From contig NZ_CAMIHB010000018.1 of assembly GCF_946221635.1 (NCBI RefSeq), positions 10,348 to 74,347 on the forward strand: 64,000 nucleotides of DNA. The letters are read 5' to 3'. Made by a program: the position numbers and the translations under genes. Source of the stretch: an uncultured Rhodoferax sp. (GTDB lineage Bacteria > Pseudomonadota > Gammaproteobacteria > Burkholderiales > Burkholderiaceae_C). Below, one piece after another: positions 1 to 9,684 of this stretch. A model generated the notes under the pieces. It had not been told where the DNA came from. It did no database searches and worked only from the letters and a program-made list of their open reading frames with translations. Numbering within the stretch: position 1 is the first letter of the stretch; every line of letters begins with the position of its first letter.

Positions 1-2080
1 GATTGGGCAGGTCCTGGATGACGCGCGCGCGGTCCGCGCGATTGGGCTTGGCACTGGCGGCCCAGATCAGGTCGGTAGCCGACTTCTTGAGCACCAGCGT
101 GTCCGCGTGCTGCGGCCCCTTGCGCACAGCCGCCACCGCCAGCACCTCGGCCCAAACCTTGAACAGGAAATCCCGAATCTCGTCGCGCACGGGCATGTCT
201 TTCAACATATTGCGCATCTCGATCGTGTACTGGATCGCCAGCGTCTCTTTCTGCTCGACCTGCTGGGCCACGCTCACCACCTTCTGGGCCGGGCCCTTCT
301 CGGTGAGGAATTTGGCGAGGAATTTCTGGAACTCCTCGAACACGATCTGGTAGACCTTCTTGCCGGTCTCCGGGTATTGCTCGATGACCTGCACGATGCG
401 CTTGATCTCGGCCTCCATCGCGCTGCCATGCACACCGGCCGCATCGAAGCCCATCACCACCGAGCCCATGCGGTCGATCAACTGCCGCGCGGGGTGGTCC
501 GCCGTCCCAAAGAAGTCTGGGTCCTCCAGCGCCACACGCAAGACCGGCATTTGCAAACGCGCAAACCAGACGCGGATGCCTGGCGGAATGCGCTCCTCGG
601 CGAGGATGGCCTGGAACATCAGGGCCACGATCTCAATGGTGGCCTTCTCACCCTTGGTCTCCGCCTTCTTCTTGAGTTCAGCAGTTTTCTCGCGCAGATC
701 CCCCGCGACGCGTGCCACGCCAGCGGGGCTGTAGTCCTCGTACAAGGTACCGCCTGCGGCATAGACCATGTTGGCAGCCCCAGGCGCAATGGCGGCGGCC
801 AGTGCCGGCGATGGTGCATGGTGGGCCGTCCCGCTGAAATCGCCGCCACCGTGGCTGACGAACAGGCGGCGGATCTGGCCGAGCACACCCTGGGCACGGC
901 TGCGTGCGCGCGCAATCGGCGTGGTCGCCGTGAGCATGCGGGTCTCTTCACTGGCGCCATAGGCCTGCCCCGGCATGCTGTGGGCACCGGAGGACTGGCG
1001 CCAGAACGGCGTGGGCGACGAGGACGAAACGCCTTGCGGCCCCGAAGCATGGGGGGCGGCTCCCGCAGCCGGTGCACCACCACCCCACCCCAGACGGCCG
1101 CCAAAGAAGCCGCCACCGGAACGCCCAGAAGCAGGAGCCTGCCCCGCGTCTCCGCCAACACTTGGGGGGGTGCCCGCAGAAAGATATCCGCCGTTGGGCG
1201 CCCCCATCGGCGCAGCGCCGTCCATGGCCCCGCCCCCCCCGTGCTGTGGGCCTTGCGGCCCGCCATAGCCAGGTTGGGCACCGCCCAAGCCCGCATGGCC
1301 CGTGGGTGCATAGGCCTGCGCATAGTTGCCGCCGGGGCCGTAGCCAACGTCTCCAAACCCGCTCGGGGTGGGATCCGCCTGCGGCGGCATGCCTGGTGCA
1401 GCCGGAGGACGTGGTCTTTGCGGCGCGCGCACCGGCGCCTTGACGCGGTCCTTGAGTTCAATGGTGGGCATCACGCCCTTGCTGACGAGTAGCTCATTGG
1501 CGTTCTTGTAGGCCACAACCAGGCGTTCGATGAGCAAACGCTGCACCACCTCATTGACCATGGGCCACGATTCGCCGGGCATGCCGGCCTGGGCCCACTG
1601 CTCCACCATGAGCAGCACCAGCACCTCGGGGCGCAGAAGGTCATTGCCCTCCAACTCTTCCCGGTTCTCCAGAAAGCGCATGCGCACGCGCAGGTCATCC
1701 AGCTGGGGCAGCACTTTTTCATTGACCGCCAGCACCAGGCGCGAGGCCAGGATCTTGTTCTCCACCACCTCGGTGCCCACCAGCTCCAGGCCCGCGGACT
1801 CCAGGGAGCGCTCCTTTTTTTGCTTGGGCGGATCCAGACACTCACGCCAGGCCTTCATGGTGCCGTCCAGCCACAGCGGGCGGCAGTTCTTGTAGGCCAT
1901 CCAGATGTCGCGGCGCAGCTGGGACTCGCGTGCGTTGACCAGCTCATCCATCAGCGCCGTGAGGCGTTCCTGCACCGCCCCGCTGATCTCCAGCGCCGCT
2001 TTGCCCGCCTCCGTCAGGAAGCGCTCACGCAGGGCGCGTGCCAGCTGCATGCGGGGAGTCAGTGCGGGAGCGGTAGCCAT
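1..2080 (-). CDS. DUF1631 family protein, 3' end cut by window edge
   Basis: An open minus-strand frame runs from an ATG at 2080 (MATAPALTPRMQLARALR) to the window edge without a stop, giving 693 codons of an unfinished protein. I recognise the betaproteobacterial DUF1631 family, sometimes mislabelled thymidine phosphorylase; its function is unknown. The protein has an alpha-helical N-terminal part (about 1-210), a low-complexity Gly/Pro/Ala/Gln-rich linker (about 215-380) and a conserved helical C-terminal part containing AILAEERIPPGIRVWFARLQ. It starts 18 bp after secF on the same strand, so it may be cotranscribed with yajC-secD-secF. The GC-rich linker makes long antisense open frames here that are not genes. 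The family call is from memory of the sequence pattern; the biochemical role is unknown. Confidence 0.85.
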   Translation of the reverse strand, partial: MATAPALTPRMQLARALRERFLTEAGKAALEISGAVQERLTALMDELVNARESQLRRDIWMAYKNCRPLWLDGTMKAWRECLDPPKQKKERSLESAGLELVGTEVVENKILASRLVLAVNEKVLPQLDDLRVRMRFLENREELEGNDLLRPEVLVLLMVEQWAQAGMPGESWPMVNEVVQRLLIERLVVAYKNANELLVSKGVMPTIELKDRVKAPVRAPQRPRPPAAPGMPPQADPTPSGFGDVGYGPGGNYAQAYAPTGHAGLGGAQPGYGGPQGPQHGGGGAMDGAAPMGAPNGGYLSAGTPPSVGGDAGQAPASGRSGGGFFGGRLGWGGGAPAAGAAPHASGPQGVSSSSPTPFWRQSSGAHSMPGQAYGASEETRMLTATTPIARARSRAQGVLGQIRRLFVSHGGGDFSGTAHHAPSPALAAAIAPGAANMVYAAGGTLYEDYSPAGVARVAGDLREKTAELKKKAETKGEKATIEIVALMFQAILAEERIPPGIRVWFARLQMPVLRVALEDPDFFGTADHPARQLIDRMGSVVMGFDAAGVHGSAMEAEIKRIVQVIEQYPETGKKVYQIVFEEFQKFLAKFLTEKGPAQKVVSVAQQVEQKETLAIQYTIEMRNMLKDMPVRDEIRDFLFKVWAEVLAVAAVRKGPQHADTLVLKKSATDLIWAASAKPNRADRARVIQDLPN

Positions 2081-2098
2081 GGAAGTGAAGCTTAAACC

Positions 2099-3055
2099 TT
2101 AAACGGCCGCGCCTGCATTGGGATCATTCGGATCCAGATCTTTTTTGGCGGTGTTTCCCTTGACCAGGTCTTCCCGCTGGATGCCCAGCCACATGGCGAT
2201 TGCCGCCGCCACGAAGACCGAGGAGTAAATGCCGAACAGGATGCCGATGGTCAGCGCCAGCGCAAAGTAATGCAGGGTCGCGCCGCCGAACAGCAGCATC
2301 GACAGGACCATGAGCTGGGTGGAGCCGTGGGTGATGATGGTGCGGCTGATGGTGGAGGTGATCGCGTTGTCGATGATCTCCACGGTGTTCATCTTGCGAT
2401 AGCGCCGGAAGTTCTCACGGATCCGGTCGAAGATCACCACCGATTCGTTGACCGAATATCCCAGCACGGCCAGCACCGCAGCCAGCACCGGCAGCGAGAA
2501 CTCCCACTGGAAAAAGGCGAAGAAGCCGAGGATGATGACCACATCATGCAGGTTGGCGATGATGGCTGCCACGGCGAACTTCCACTCGAAGCGGACGGCC
2601 AGGTAGATGACAATGCCCACCACCACAAAGGCCAGGGCCTTGAGGCCGTCCACCGCCAGCTCGTCGCCCACCTGGGGCCCGACAAATTCGGTGCGACGCA
2701 GGGTAGCGGAGGCGTCGGCCGCCTTGAGTGCAGTGAGAACCGTCTCACTCTGCTGGCTGGAGCTGCTGCCCTTCTGCACCGGCATGCGGATCAGCACATC
2801 CTGCGCGGTGCCGAAATTCTGCACCTGCACATCCTTGATACCCAGCTTGTCGATGGTGGCACGCACCGTGTTCAGATCCGCCGGCTGGGCATAGCTGACT
2901 TCCATCAGGGTGCCACCGGTGAATTCCACCGACAGGTGCAGACCACGGGAAAAGAGAAAGAAAACGGCCGCCAGAAAGGTCACCAGCGACACCACGTTGA
3001 ACACCAATGCATTCCGCATGAACGGAATGTCACGGCGAATTTTGAAGAATTCCAT
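2099..3055 (-). CDS. secF: Protein-export membrane protein SecF
   Basis: SecF (318 aa) pairs with SecD in the accessory SecDF-YajC complex, an RND-type proton-driven factor that helps pull preproteins through SecYEG on the periplasmic side. An N-terminal membrane segment (about 14-35) is followed by a periplasmic domain containing the family motif GLHLSVEFTGGTLMEV. A C-terminal block of five membrane segments carries GYSVNESVVIFDRIREN, the conserved D/R-containing motif of the proton path. The length matches other SecF proteins. It lies 14 bp downstream of secD and the last gene of the sec set, with DUF1631 following 18 bp later. Confidence 0.97.
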   Translation of the reverse strand: MEFFKIRRDIPFMRNALVFNVVSLVTFLAAVFFLFSRGLHLSVEFTGGTLMEVSYAQPADLNTVRATIDKLGIKDVQVQNFGTAQDVLIRMPVQKGSSSSQQSETVLTALKAADASATLRRTEFVGPQVGDELAVDGLKALAFVVVGIVIYLAVRFEWKFAVAAIIANLHDVVIILGFFAFFQWEFSLPVLAAVLAVLGYSVNESVVIFDRIRENFRRYRKMNTVEIIDNAITSTISRTIITHGSTQLMVLSMLLFGGATLHYFALALTIGILFGIYSSVFVAAAIAMWLGIQREDLVKGNTAKKDLDPNDPNAGAAV

Positions 3056-3069
3056 GCGCTCTATACCTT

Positions 3070-4950
3070 TTAGTTGGTCGTTACCTGATTGCCGGAATCA
3101 GGACGCCACACCGTGCCAATGGAAACGGTCTTGAGCTTCTTTTGCCTACCGTACCACAAATTCACCACACCCCGGGAGAAGAACACCCCGGAGAACATGC
3201 TGGTCAGAATGCCCAGGCAGTGCACCACGGCAAAGCCGCGCACCGGGCCCGAGCCGAAAGCCAGCAAGGCCAAACCGGCGATCAGGGTGGTGACGTTGGA
3301 GTCGATGATGGTGGCCCAGGCGCGGTCGTAACCGGCGTGGATGGCGGCCTGCGGCGAAGCACCGTTGCGCAGTTCCTCGCGCACACGCTCGTTGATCAGC
3401 ACGTTGGCGTCAATCGCCATCCCCAGCACCAGCGCCATGGCGGCCATGCCCGGCAGCGTCAGCGTGGCCTGCAGCATGGACAGCACGGCCACCAGCAGCA
3501 AGAGGTTGAAGGCCAGCGCAATGCTGGAGATCACGCCGAACAGCATGTAGTAGATGCACATGAAGATGGCCACGGCCACAAAGCCCCAGGTCACGCTGTG
3601 GAAGCCCTTGGCAATGTTTTCGGCCCCCAGGCTGGGGCCGATGGTGCGCTCTTCGATGATTTCCATGGGCGCGGCCAGCGAACCGGCGCGCAGCAGCAGC
3701 GCGGTATCGGCCGCTTCCACCGTGGTCATGCGACCGGAGATTTGCACGCGGCCACCACCGATTTCGGAGCGGATCACCGGCGCCGTCACGACTTCGCCCT
3801 TGCCCTTTTCGAACAGCAGAATGGCCATGCGCTTGTTGATGTTCTCGCGCGTCACATCGCGGAAGATACGCGCACCCTTGGCGTCCAGCGACAGGTTGAC
3901 CGTAGGCTCCTGGGTCTGGCTGTCAAAACCGGGCTGGGCGTCGGTCAGGTTTTCACCGGTCAGAATCACCTGCTTCTTCACGATCACGCCTTGGCCGCTG
4001 CGCTCCAGGTAACGCTCGGAGCCAAACGGCACGGGGCCGGCACCGGATTCGGCGCCGCGCGCTTCGGCACTTTCATCCACCATGCGGATTTCCAGCGTGG
4101 CGGTACGGCCCAGAATGTCCTTGGCCTTGGCCGTGTCCTGCACACCGGGCAGCTGCACCACGATGCGGTCCAGCCCTTGCTGCTGGATCACGGGTTCGGC
4201 CACGCCGAGTTCGTTGATGCGGTTGTGCAGGGTGGTGATGTTCTGCTTGAGAGCCTGCTCCTGCACCGTGCGGGCGGAGGTGGGCTTGATGGACGCCACC
4301 ATCTTGATATCGGCACCATCCGGCGTTTCCACCGTGGTCAGATCGGCAAACTGATCCTGGATGATGCGCTTGGCGGCCTCGGCCGTTGCGGCTTCGCGGA
4401 AACGGATTTCAATGGTCTGGCCGTTGCGGGCAATGCCACTGTGGCGCACATTCTTCTCGCGCAGCACGCTGCGGATGTCACCCGACAGGGATTCGGCCTT
4501 CTTGGTCAGTGCGGCCTGCATGTCGACCTGCAGCATGAAGTGCACACCACCACGCAGGTCCAGGCCCAGGTACATGGGCGAAGCGCGCATGGCCGTGAGC
4601 CAGGCCGGGGAGCGTGACAGCAGGTTCAGCGCGACCACGAAGGAAGGGTCGGCTGCATCCGGGTTCAGGGCCTTCTGCAGGGCATCCTTGGCCTTGAGCT
4701 GGGCGTCCGTGTCGGCAAAACGGGCCTTGATGGAGCCGTTTTCCAAGGCGATGGCTTCGGGCTGCAGGCCTGTGGCCTTGAGCACCTCCTCGACTTTGGC
4801 GAGGGTGCTGTTGTCGAGCTTGAGGATCGCCTTGGCCGGGGAGACCTGCACCGCAGGCGCCTCACCAAACACATTGGGCAGGGCATACAGGCCTGCCACC
4901 ACGAGCGCGATCAGGATGATCGCGTACTTCCATACCGGGTAACGGTTCAT
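3070..4950 (-). CDS. secD: Protein translocase subunit SecD
   Basis: SecD (626 aa) is the large partner of SecF in proton-driven completion of Sec-dependent export. The start MNRYPVWKYAIILIALVV opens with the first membrane helix. The P1 head contains the signature YLGLDLRGGVHFMLQVD (about 127-143), followed by the large periplasmic domain (to about 445). Five further membrane segments contain GMAIDANVLINERVREELR, with the conserved aspartate of the proton path. Length is normal for proteobacterial SecD. It lies 24 bp after yajC and 14 bp before secF, which supports one transcript. Confidence 0.97.
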   Translation of the reverse strand: MNRYPVWKYAIILIALVVAGLYALPNVFGEAPAVQVSPAKAILKLDNSTLAKVEEVLKATGLQPEAIALENGSIKARFADTDAQLKAKDALQKALNPDAADPSFVVALNLLSRSPAWLTAMRASPMYLGLDLRGGVHFMLQVDMQAALTKKAESLSGDIRSVLREKNVRHSGIARNGQTIEIRFREAATAEAAKRIIQDQFADLTTVETPDGADIKMVASIKPTSARTVQEQALKQNITTLHNRINELGVAEPVIQQQGLDRIVVQLPGVQDTAKAKDILGRTATLEIRMVDESAEARGAESGAGPVPFGSERYLERSGQGVIVKKQVILTGENLTDAQPGFDSQTQEPTVNLSLDAKGARIFRDVTRENINKRMAILLFEKGKGEVVTAPVIRSEIGGGRVQISGRMTTVEAADTALLLRAGSLAAPMEIIEERTIGPSLGAENIAKGFHSVTWGFVAVAIFMCIYYMLFGVISSIALAFNLLLLVAVLSMLQATLTLPGMAAMALVLGMAIDANVLINERVREELRNGASPQAAIHAGYDRAWATIIDSNVTTLIAGLALLAFGSGPVRGFAVVHCLGILTSMFSGVFFSRGVVNLWYGRQKKLKTVSIGTVWRPDSGNQVTTN

Positions 4951-4974
4951 GATCGCGCGTCGCTTCGGGAAGAA

Positions 4975-5307
4975 TTACTTGATGGAGCCCTTGGGCAGCA
5001 CTTGCACCACGGCGCTGCGCTGAACCTGAACTTCAACGCCGCTGGCCACTTCCAGGCCGACATAGCTGTCGCCCAGCTTGCTGATCTTGCCCAGCACGCC
5101 ACCGGCGGTCACCACTTCATCCCCCTTGGCCAGGGCATCGAGCATGGCACGGTGTTCCTTCTGCTTCTTCATCTGGGGACGGATCATCACGAAGTACAGC
5201 ACCACAAACATCAGCACCAGGGGCAGCATGCCCATCAGGCTGGAGGACATGTCACCCCCCGCAGCAGCGGCAGGGGCGGTTTGGGCAAAGGCAGAAGAAA
5301 TAAACAC
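4975..5307 (-). CDS. yajC: Sec translocon accessory protein YajC (GTG start)
   Basis: Small single-pass inner-membrane subunit of the SecDF-YajC complex. The frame reaches a TTG at 5313, but only one base separates that codon from a GGAG box. The GTG at 5307 lies 7 bases from GGAG and gives 110 aa beginning MFISSAFAQTAP, which matches how family members begin, so I choose it. A membrane helix (LPLVLMFVVLYFVMI, about residues 26-40) is followed by the cytoplasmic YajC core with MKKQKEHRAML and GDEVVTAGGVLGKI. First of the yajC-secD-secF run. The usual upstream neighbour tgt is absent; a fused indolepyruvate oxidoreductase gene lies 119 bp upstream. Confidence 0.95.
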   Translation of the reverse strand: MFISSAFAQTAPAAAAGGDMSSSLMGMLPLVLMFVVLYFVMIRPQMKKQKEHRAMLDALAKGDEVVTAGGVLGKISKLGDSYVGLEVASGVEVQVQRSAVVQVLPKGSIK

Positions 5308-5426
5308 AGGCAAACTCCACTAGAAGGAATCAAAAAGCGCTTTCCCTGGAAGGACGGAATAGGCGCGCGCAGACGCCCACCCCTATCCGGGGAAGCAACC
5401 GGGCATTGTAAGCGGGGGGAAAGGCC

Positions 5427-8400
5427 CTAGGCGGCCTGGGTCTGCTTGACAGCGGGGGTCTGGCGGTATTTGTCCAGCAGAAGCGTCCACTGCTGGCGCG
5501 CGGCCTGCAGGTGGCGTGCCTTGACGTGGCCAAAACCGCGGATTTGCTCGGGCACGCGGGCAAAGGCGGCGGCGGCATCCCGATTGCCGGCGCCGAGCGT
5601 GGGCAGCAAGGATTCGATGGCCGCGCGGTACTCGCCAATCAAGGCCCGCTCCTCGCGGCGCTCGGCGGTGTAGCCGAACACGTCCAGCGCCGTGCCGCGC
5701 AGTCCTTTCAGGGAGGCCAGCAGGCCGAACACCGGGCGCACCCAGCCGCCAAAACGCCTCTTTTGCAACTCACCCAGGTCATTCCTGCGGGCCAGCAGGG
5801 GCGGTGCCAGGTGGTAAGCCAGCTTGAAATCGCCCTCGAACATGCCTTCGACCTTGGCACGGAAGGCCGCATCGGTGTGCAGGCGGGCCACCTCGTACTC
5901 GTCCTTGTAGGCCATGAGCTTGAACAGGTAGCGGGCCACAGCCTCAGACAGCGGCAGCTTGTCGCCACCCGCTGCGGCCGCTTCGGCAGTGCGCACCCGG
6001 GCCACAAAGTCGGCATAGCTTTGGGCGTAGGCGGCGTTTTGGTAGCTGGTCAGGAATTCGACACGCTTGCGCACCAGCACGTCGAGCGACTGCGGGCTGC
6101 GCGGCGTGAAGGCGATGACCTGCCCGGGGTTGAGCGCACGCTGCACGGCCGGCCAATCCACCGCGGCACGGCGGCCCCACTCAAAGGCGATCTTGTTGTT
6201 GGCCACGGCCACGGCATTGAGTTCGATGGCGCGCATCAGTGAGGCCTGGCCCAGCGGAATCCATCCCTTTTGCCAGGCGTAGCCCAGCATCATGGGGTTG
6301 GTGTAGATGCTGTCGCCCATGAGCTGGGTGGCCACGGCGTCGGCGTTGAACAGGCCCAGGTTGGCCTCGCCCACGGTCTTGGCAATGTCAGCCACGCACT
6401 GCTCGCCGGGGTTGCTCCAGTTGGCGTTCTTCACAAAGGCTGCCGTGGGCGCGCTGTTGGCGTTGAGCGCCACATGGGTGCGGCCTGGGCGCATGCGCAC
6501 CAGGGTTTCCTTGCCGGCCACCACGATAGGGTCGCAGCCCAGCACCAGATCAGCCGAGGCCGTGCCCACGCGGGTGGTGCGGATGGCGTCCTGGTTCGCA
6601 CCGATGAGCACATGGCTCCAGGTCGCGCCGCCCTTCTGGGCCAGGCCACCCGCGTCCTGCGTGACGATGCCCTTGCCTTCCAGGTGCGCGGCGACTCCCA
6701 GCAGCTGGCCAATGGTGATGACCCCCGTGCCACCCACGCCCGCCACGATGGTGCCCCAGACGCCGCCGGTGGCCATCGTCAGATCGGGAATTTGCGGTTC
6801 GGGCAGGGCGGGCCAGGCGGTGGCACCGTCGCCGGCCTTGGGCTTGGCGGCCTTCTTGAGGCTGCCACCCTCCACCGTCACGAAGCTGGGGCAGAAGCCC
6901 TTGACGCAGGAAAAGTCCTTGTTGCAGCTGCTCTGGTTGATCTGGCGCTTGCGGCCGAATTCGGTCTCCAGCGGTTCCACGCTCATACAGTTGCTTTGCA
7001 CGCTGCAGTCGCCGCAGCCTTCGCACACCAGCTCGTTGATGACCACGCGCTTGGCCGGGTCCACCAGGCTGCCGCGCTTGCGGCGGCGGCGCTTCTCGGT
7101 GGCACAGGTCTGGTCGTAAATGATGACGGTGGTGCCCTTGATCTCGCGGAACTCGCGCTGGATGCGGTCCAGTGCGTCGCGGTGCTCGATGGCAATGCCC
7201 TCGGGCAGGCCCACCACGTCGTCGTACTTCTCGGGCTCGTCCGTCACCACTACGATTTTGATAGCGCCTTCCGCACGCATGCTCTGGGCGATCTGCACCA
7301 CAGAGTGCCCTTCGGGGCGCTCGCCCACCTGCTGGCCACCGGTCATGGCCACGGCATCGTTGTAGAGGATCTTGTAGGTGATGTTCACACCCGCGGCGAT
7401 GCTCTGGCGCACCGCCAGCAGGCCGCTGTGGAAGTAGGTGCCGTCGCCCAGGTTGGCGAAGATGTGCTTCTCGTTGGTGAACGGCTGCTGGCCCACCCAG
7501 GGCACGCCCTCACCGCCCATCTGCGTGAAGCCGTCGGTGCTGCGATCCATCCAGATGGTCATGAAGTGGCAGCCGATGCCGGCCATGGCGCGTGAGCCCT
7601 CGGGCACGCGGGTGCTGGTGTTGTGCGGGCAGCCCGAGCAGAACCAGGGCTGGCGGTCCGCGCCCTTGGTGCCGGCCAGCTCGATGGCGTGCATGGCGCG
7701 TTCCTTGGCTTCCAGGATGGCCATCTGCGCGTCGATGCGGGCGCTGGTGTCGGCGTCCAGCCCCAGCTTCTTGATGCGCTGGGCAATGGCACGCGCAATC
7801 AGCGCGGGCGAGAGGTCGGCATTGGCGCGCAAGAGCGTGTTGGCCGTGGGGTTGGGCATGGACCACTCGCCACCCGCGCCGTAGTGGTCCGGCGTTTCCA
7901 CCTCGTTGAACTTGCCCAGCACCGTGGGCCGCACATCGGCGCGCCAGTTGTAGAGCTCTTCCTTGAGCTGGTATTCGATGACCTGGCGTTTTTCTTCCAC
8001 CACCAGAATCTCTTGCAGGCCGGTGGCGAACTCGCGTGTGAGCTGGGCCTCCAGCGGCCAGACCACGCCCACCTTGTGCAGGCGGATGCCGATACGCTGG
8101 CACGTGGCGTCGTCCAGCCCCAGGTCGGCCAGGGCCTGGCGCGTGTCGTTGTAGGCCTTGCCGCTGGCGATGATGCCGAAGCGGTCGTTCGGGCCTTCGA
8201 TGACGTTGTAGTTGAGCCGGTTGGCGCGGATGTAGGCCAGCGCGGCATACCACTTGTAGTCCATGAGCCGGGCTTCCTGCTCCAGCGCATGGTCGGGCCA
8301 GCGGATGTGCAGGCCGCCCGGGGGAATCTCGAAATCGGCCGGCACACGGGTGATCACGCGGTCCGGATCGATCATCACGGTGGCACTGGACTCCACGATT

Positions 8401-9059
8401 TCCTGAATCGTCTTCATGCCCGCCCACACGCCGGAGAAGCGGCTCATGGCAAAGGCGTGCAGGCCCAGGTCCAGGATTTCCTGCACATTGGCCGGGAAAA
8501 ACACCGGTGTGCCGCAGGCCTTGAAGATGTGGTCGCTCTGGTGCGCAGCCGTGCTGCTCTTGGAGATGTGGTCATCCCCCGCCACCGCAATCACGCCGCC
8601 CCAGGGCGTGGTGCCTGCCATGTTGGCGTGCTTGAAGACGTCGGAGCAGCGGTCCACGCCCGGGCCCTTGCCGTACCAGATGCCGAACACGCCGTCGTAC
8701 TTGTTGCTGCCGGGTGGGGCAAAGCCCAGTTGCTGCGTGCCCCACAGGGCGGTGGCGGCCAGCTCTTCATTGACGCCGGGCTGGAAGTGGATGTGGTGGG
8801 CTTCCAGGTACTTCTGCGCCTTGACCAGGGACTGGTCGTAGGTGCCCAGCGGCGAACCGCGGTAGCCGCTGATGAAGCCGGCGGTGTTCTTGCCCAGGCG
8901 CTGGTCGCGTACGCGCTGCAGCATGGGCAGCTTGACCAGGGCCTGCACCCCGCTCATGAAGGCGCGACCGTAGTCGAGTGCGTATTTGTCGTCGAGGGTG
9001 ACCGTGTCCAGCGCCGTGCGGATGTGCTCGGGCAGGTCCCGGTTGAGGGGTGCATTCAT
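5427..9059 (-). CDS. Fused indolepyruvate:ferredoxin oxidoreductase-type protein (IorA-IorB fusion)
   Basis: A 1210-aa protein of the single-chain 2-oxoacid:acceptor oxidoreductase family, which oxidatively decarboxylates aryl- or branched 2-oxoacids from amino acid catabolism to acyl-CoA. The order is a TPP-enzyme N-terminal part (SGYRGSPLGTYDQ at about 49), a Cys-containing TPP core (CSGCPHNTSTRVPEGS) with GDGTYFHSGL, and an iron-sulfur segment with CEGCGDCSVQSNC and two further Cys pairs. A gamma-type domain follows (GVGGTGVITIGQLLG), then a C-terminal DUF6537-like region. The start at 9059 (MNAPLNRDLPEH) is chosen because the 90 codons further upstream have non-coding composition and run into the divergent promoter region. 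A divergent Lrp/AsnC gene is the likely regulator. Exact substrate cannot be read from sequence. Confidence 0.9.
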   Translation of the reverse strand: MNAPLNRDLPEHIRTALDTVTLDDKYALDYGRAFMSGVQALVKLPMLQRVRDQRLGKNTAGFISGYRGSPLGTYDQSLVKAQKYLEAHHIHFQPGVNEELAATALWGTQQLGFAPPGSNKYDGVFGIWYGKGPGVDRCSDVFKHANMAGTTPWGGVIAVAGDDHISKSSTAAHQSDHIFKACGTPVFFPANVQEILDLGLHAFAMSRFSGVWAGMKTIQEIVESSATVMIDPDRVITRVPADFEIPPGGLHIRWPDHALEQEARLMDYKWYAALAYIRANRLNYNVIEGPNDRFGIIASGKAYNDTRQALADLGLDDATCQRIGIRLHKVGVVWPLEAQLTREFATGLQEILVVEEKRQVIEYQLKEELYNWRADVRPTVLGKFNEVETPDHYGAGGEWSMPNPTANTLLRANADLSPALIARAIAQRIKKLGLDADTSARIDAQMAILEAKERAMHAIELAGTKGADRQPWFCSGCPHNTSTRVPEGSRAMAGIGCHFMTIWMDRSTDGFTQMGGEGVPWVGQQPFTNEKHIFANLGDGTYFHSGLLAVRQSIAAGVNITYKILYNDAVAMTGGQQVGERPEGHSVVQIAQSMRAEGAIKIVVVTDEPEKYDDVVGLPEGIAIEHRDALDRIQREFREIKGTTVIIYDQTCATEKRRRRKRGSLVDPAKRVVINELVCEGCGDCSVQSNCMSVEPLETEFGRKRQINQSSCNKDFSCVKGFCPSFVTVEGGSLKKAAKPKAGDGATAWPALPEPQIPDLTMATGGVWGTIVAGVGGTGVITIGQLLGVAAHLEGKGIVTQDAGGLAQKGGATWSHVLIGANQDAIRTTRVGTASADLVLGCDPIVVAGKETLVRMRPGRTHVALNANSAPTAAFVKNANWSNPGEQCVADIAKTVGEANLGLFNADAVATQLMGDSIYTNPMMLGYAWQKGWIPLGQASLMRAIELNAVAVANNKIAFEWGRRAAVDWPAVQRALNPGQVIAFTPRSPQSLDVLVRKRVEFLTSYQNAAYAQSYADFVARVRTAEAAAAGGDKLPLSEAVARYLFKLMAYKDEYEVARLHTDAAFRAKVEGMFEGDFKLAYHLAPPLLARRNDLGELQKRRFGGWVRPVFGLLASLKGLRGTALDVFGYTAERREERALIGEYRAAIESLLPTLGAGNRDAAAAFARVPEQIRGFGHVKARHLQAARQQWTLLLDKYRQTPAVKQTQAA

Positions 9060-9122
9060 GGTGCGTGTCTCCGTTATGGTTGTGCGCAAAGTGTAGGCGC
9101 CTGGCCCGGATATGTCTTTGCT

Positions 9123-9152
9123 TTCTTTGCCTCCAAATGGGGTTTCAAAGAA
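9123..9152. promoter_or_regulatory. Candidate Lrp/AsnC operator
   Basis: Inverted repeat TTCTTTG (9123-9129) and CAAAGAA (9146-9152), separated by 16 bp, lies in the 118-bp gap between the oxidoreductase and the divergent Lrp gene. Perfect 7-bp arms in the shared promoter region suit a dimeric feast/famine regulator. This is inferred from position and symmetry only. Confidence 0.4.
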
Positions 9153-9177
9153 TGAATCTTTCTCCATAATGGCACTT

Positions 9178-9684
9178 ATGGAAACACTTGATCGATTTGA
9201 CCTTGCCATCCTGAAAGAGTTGCAGGATGACGGTCGCCTGAGCAACGCCGAGCTGGCCGCCCGGGTGGGCCTGAGTGCGGCGCCCTGCTGGCGCCGCGTC
9301 AAGGCGCTGGAGGACAGCGGCTTCATCACCGGCTACCGCGCCGAGATCAACCGCCACAAGATGGGCCTGGGCGTGCTGGCCTTTGTGCGGCTGGACGCCA
9401 ACCGCAACAGCGGCGACGTGCTGCAGGCGCTGGAAGAAGCGATCCGCGAGCTGCCGGAGGTCATCAGCTGTCACTACATCAGCGGCACCGGCACCTTCGA
9501 GCTGCAGGTGGTGAGCCGCGACCTCAATACCTTCAGCCAGTTCGCGCGCGAGGTGCTGATCAACCTGCCCAACGTGAAGGACCTGCACACCAGCTTCTCG
9601 CTGGGCGAGGTGAAAGCCAGCAGCGCCCTGCCGCTGGGCCACCTGCAGCCCGCCCCTGCGCCGACCACCCGGAGTCGCCCATGA
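9178..9684 (+). CDS. Lrp/AsnC family transcriptional regulator
   Basis: About 168 aa with an N-terminal winged helix-turn-helix (LDRFDLAILKELQDDGRLSN, then ELAARVGLSAAPCWRRVKAL, about 3-50) and a C-terminal RAM/AsnC effector domain (about 65-150) carrying the GTGTFELQVV strand. An ATG at 9169 would add three residues; neither has a clear ribosome-binding site, and 9178 gives the usual family start. Divergent from the fused oxidoreductase gene, so it probably senses an amino acid or 2-oxoacid and controls that gene and itself. Its stop overlaps the next gene's start in an ATGA junction. Confidence 0.93.
   Translation: METLDRFDLAILKELQDDGRLSNAELAARVGLSAAPCWRRVKALEDSGFITGYRAEINRHKMGLGVLAFVRLDANRNSGDVLQALEEAIRELPEVISCHYISGTGTFELQVVSRDLNTFSQFAREVLINLPNVKDLHTSFSLGEVKASSALPLGHLQPAPAPTTRSRP

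Noticed and set aside
107..1492. A long plus-strand open frame opposite DUF1631
   Set aside because: Its product is His/Arg/Ala-rich without domains, while the opposite strand codes for a recognisable DUF1631 protein; it is an antisense artefact of high GC.
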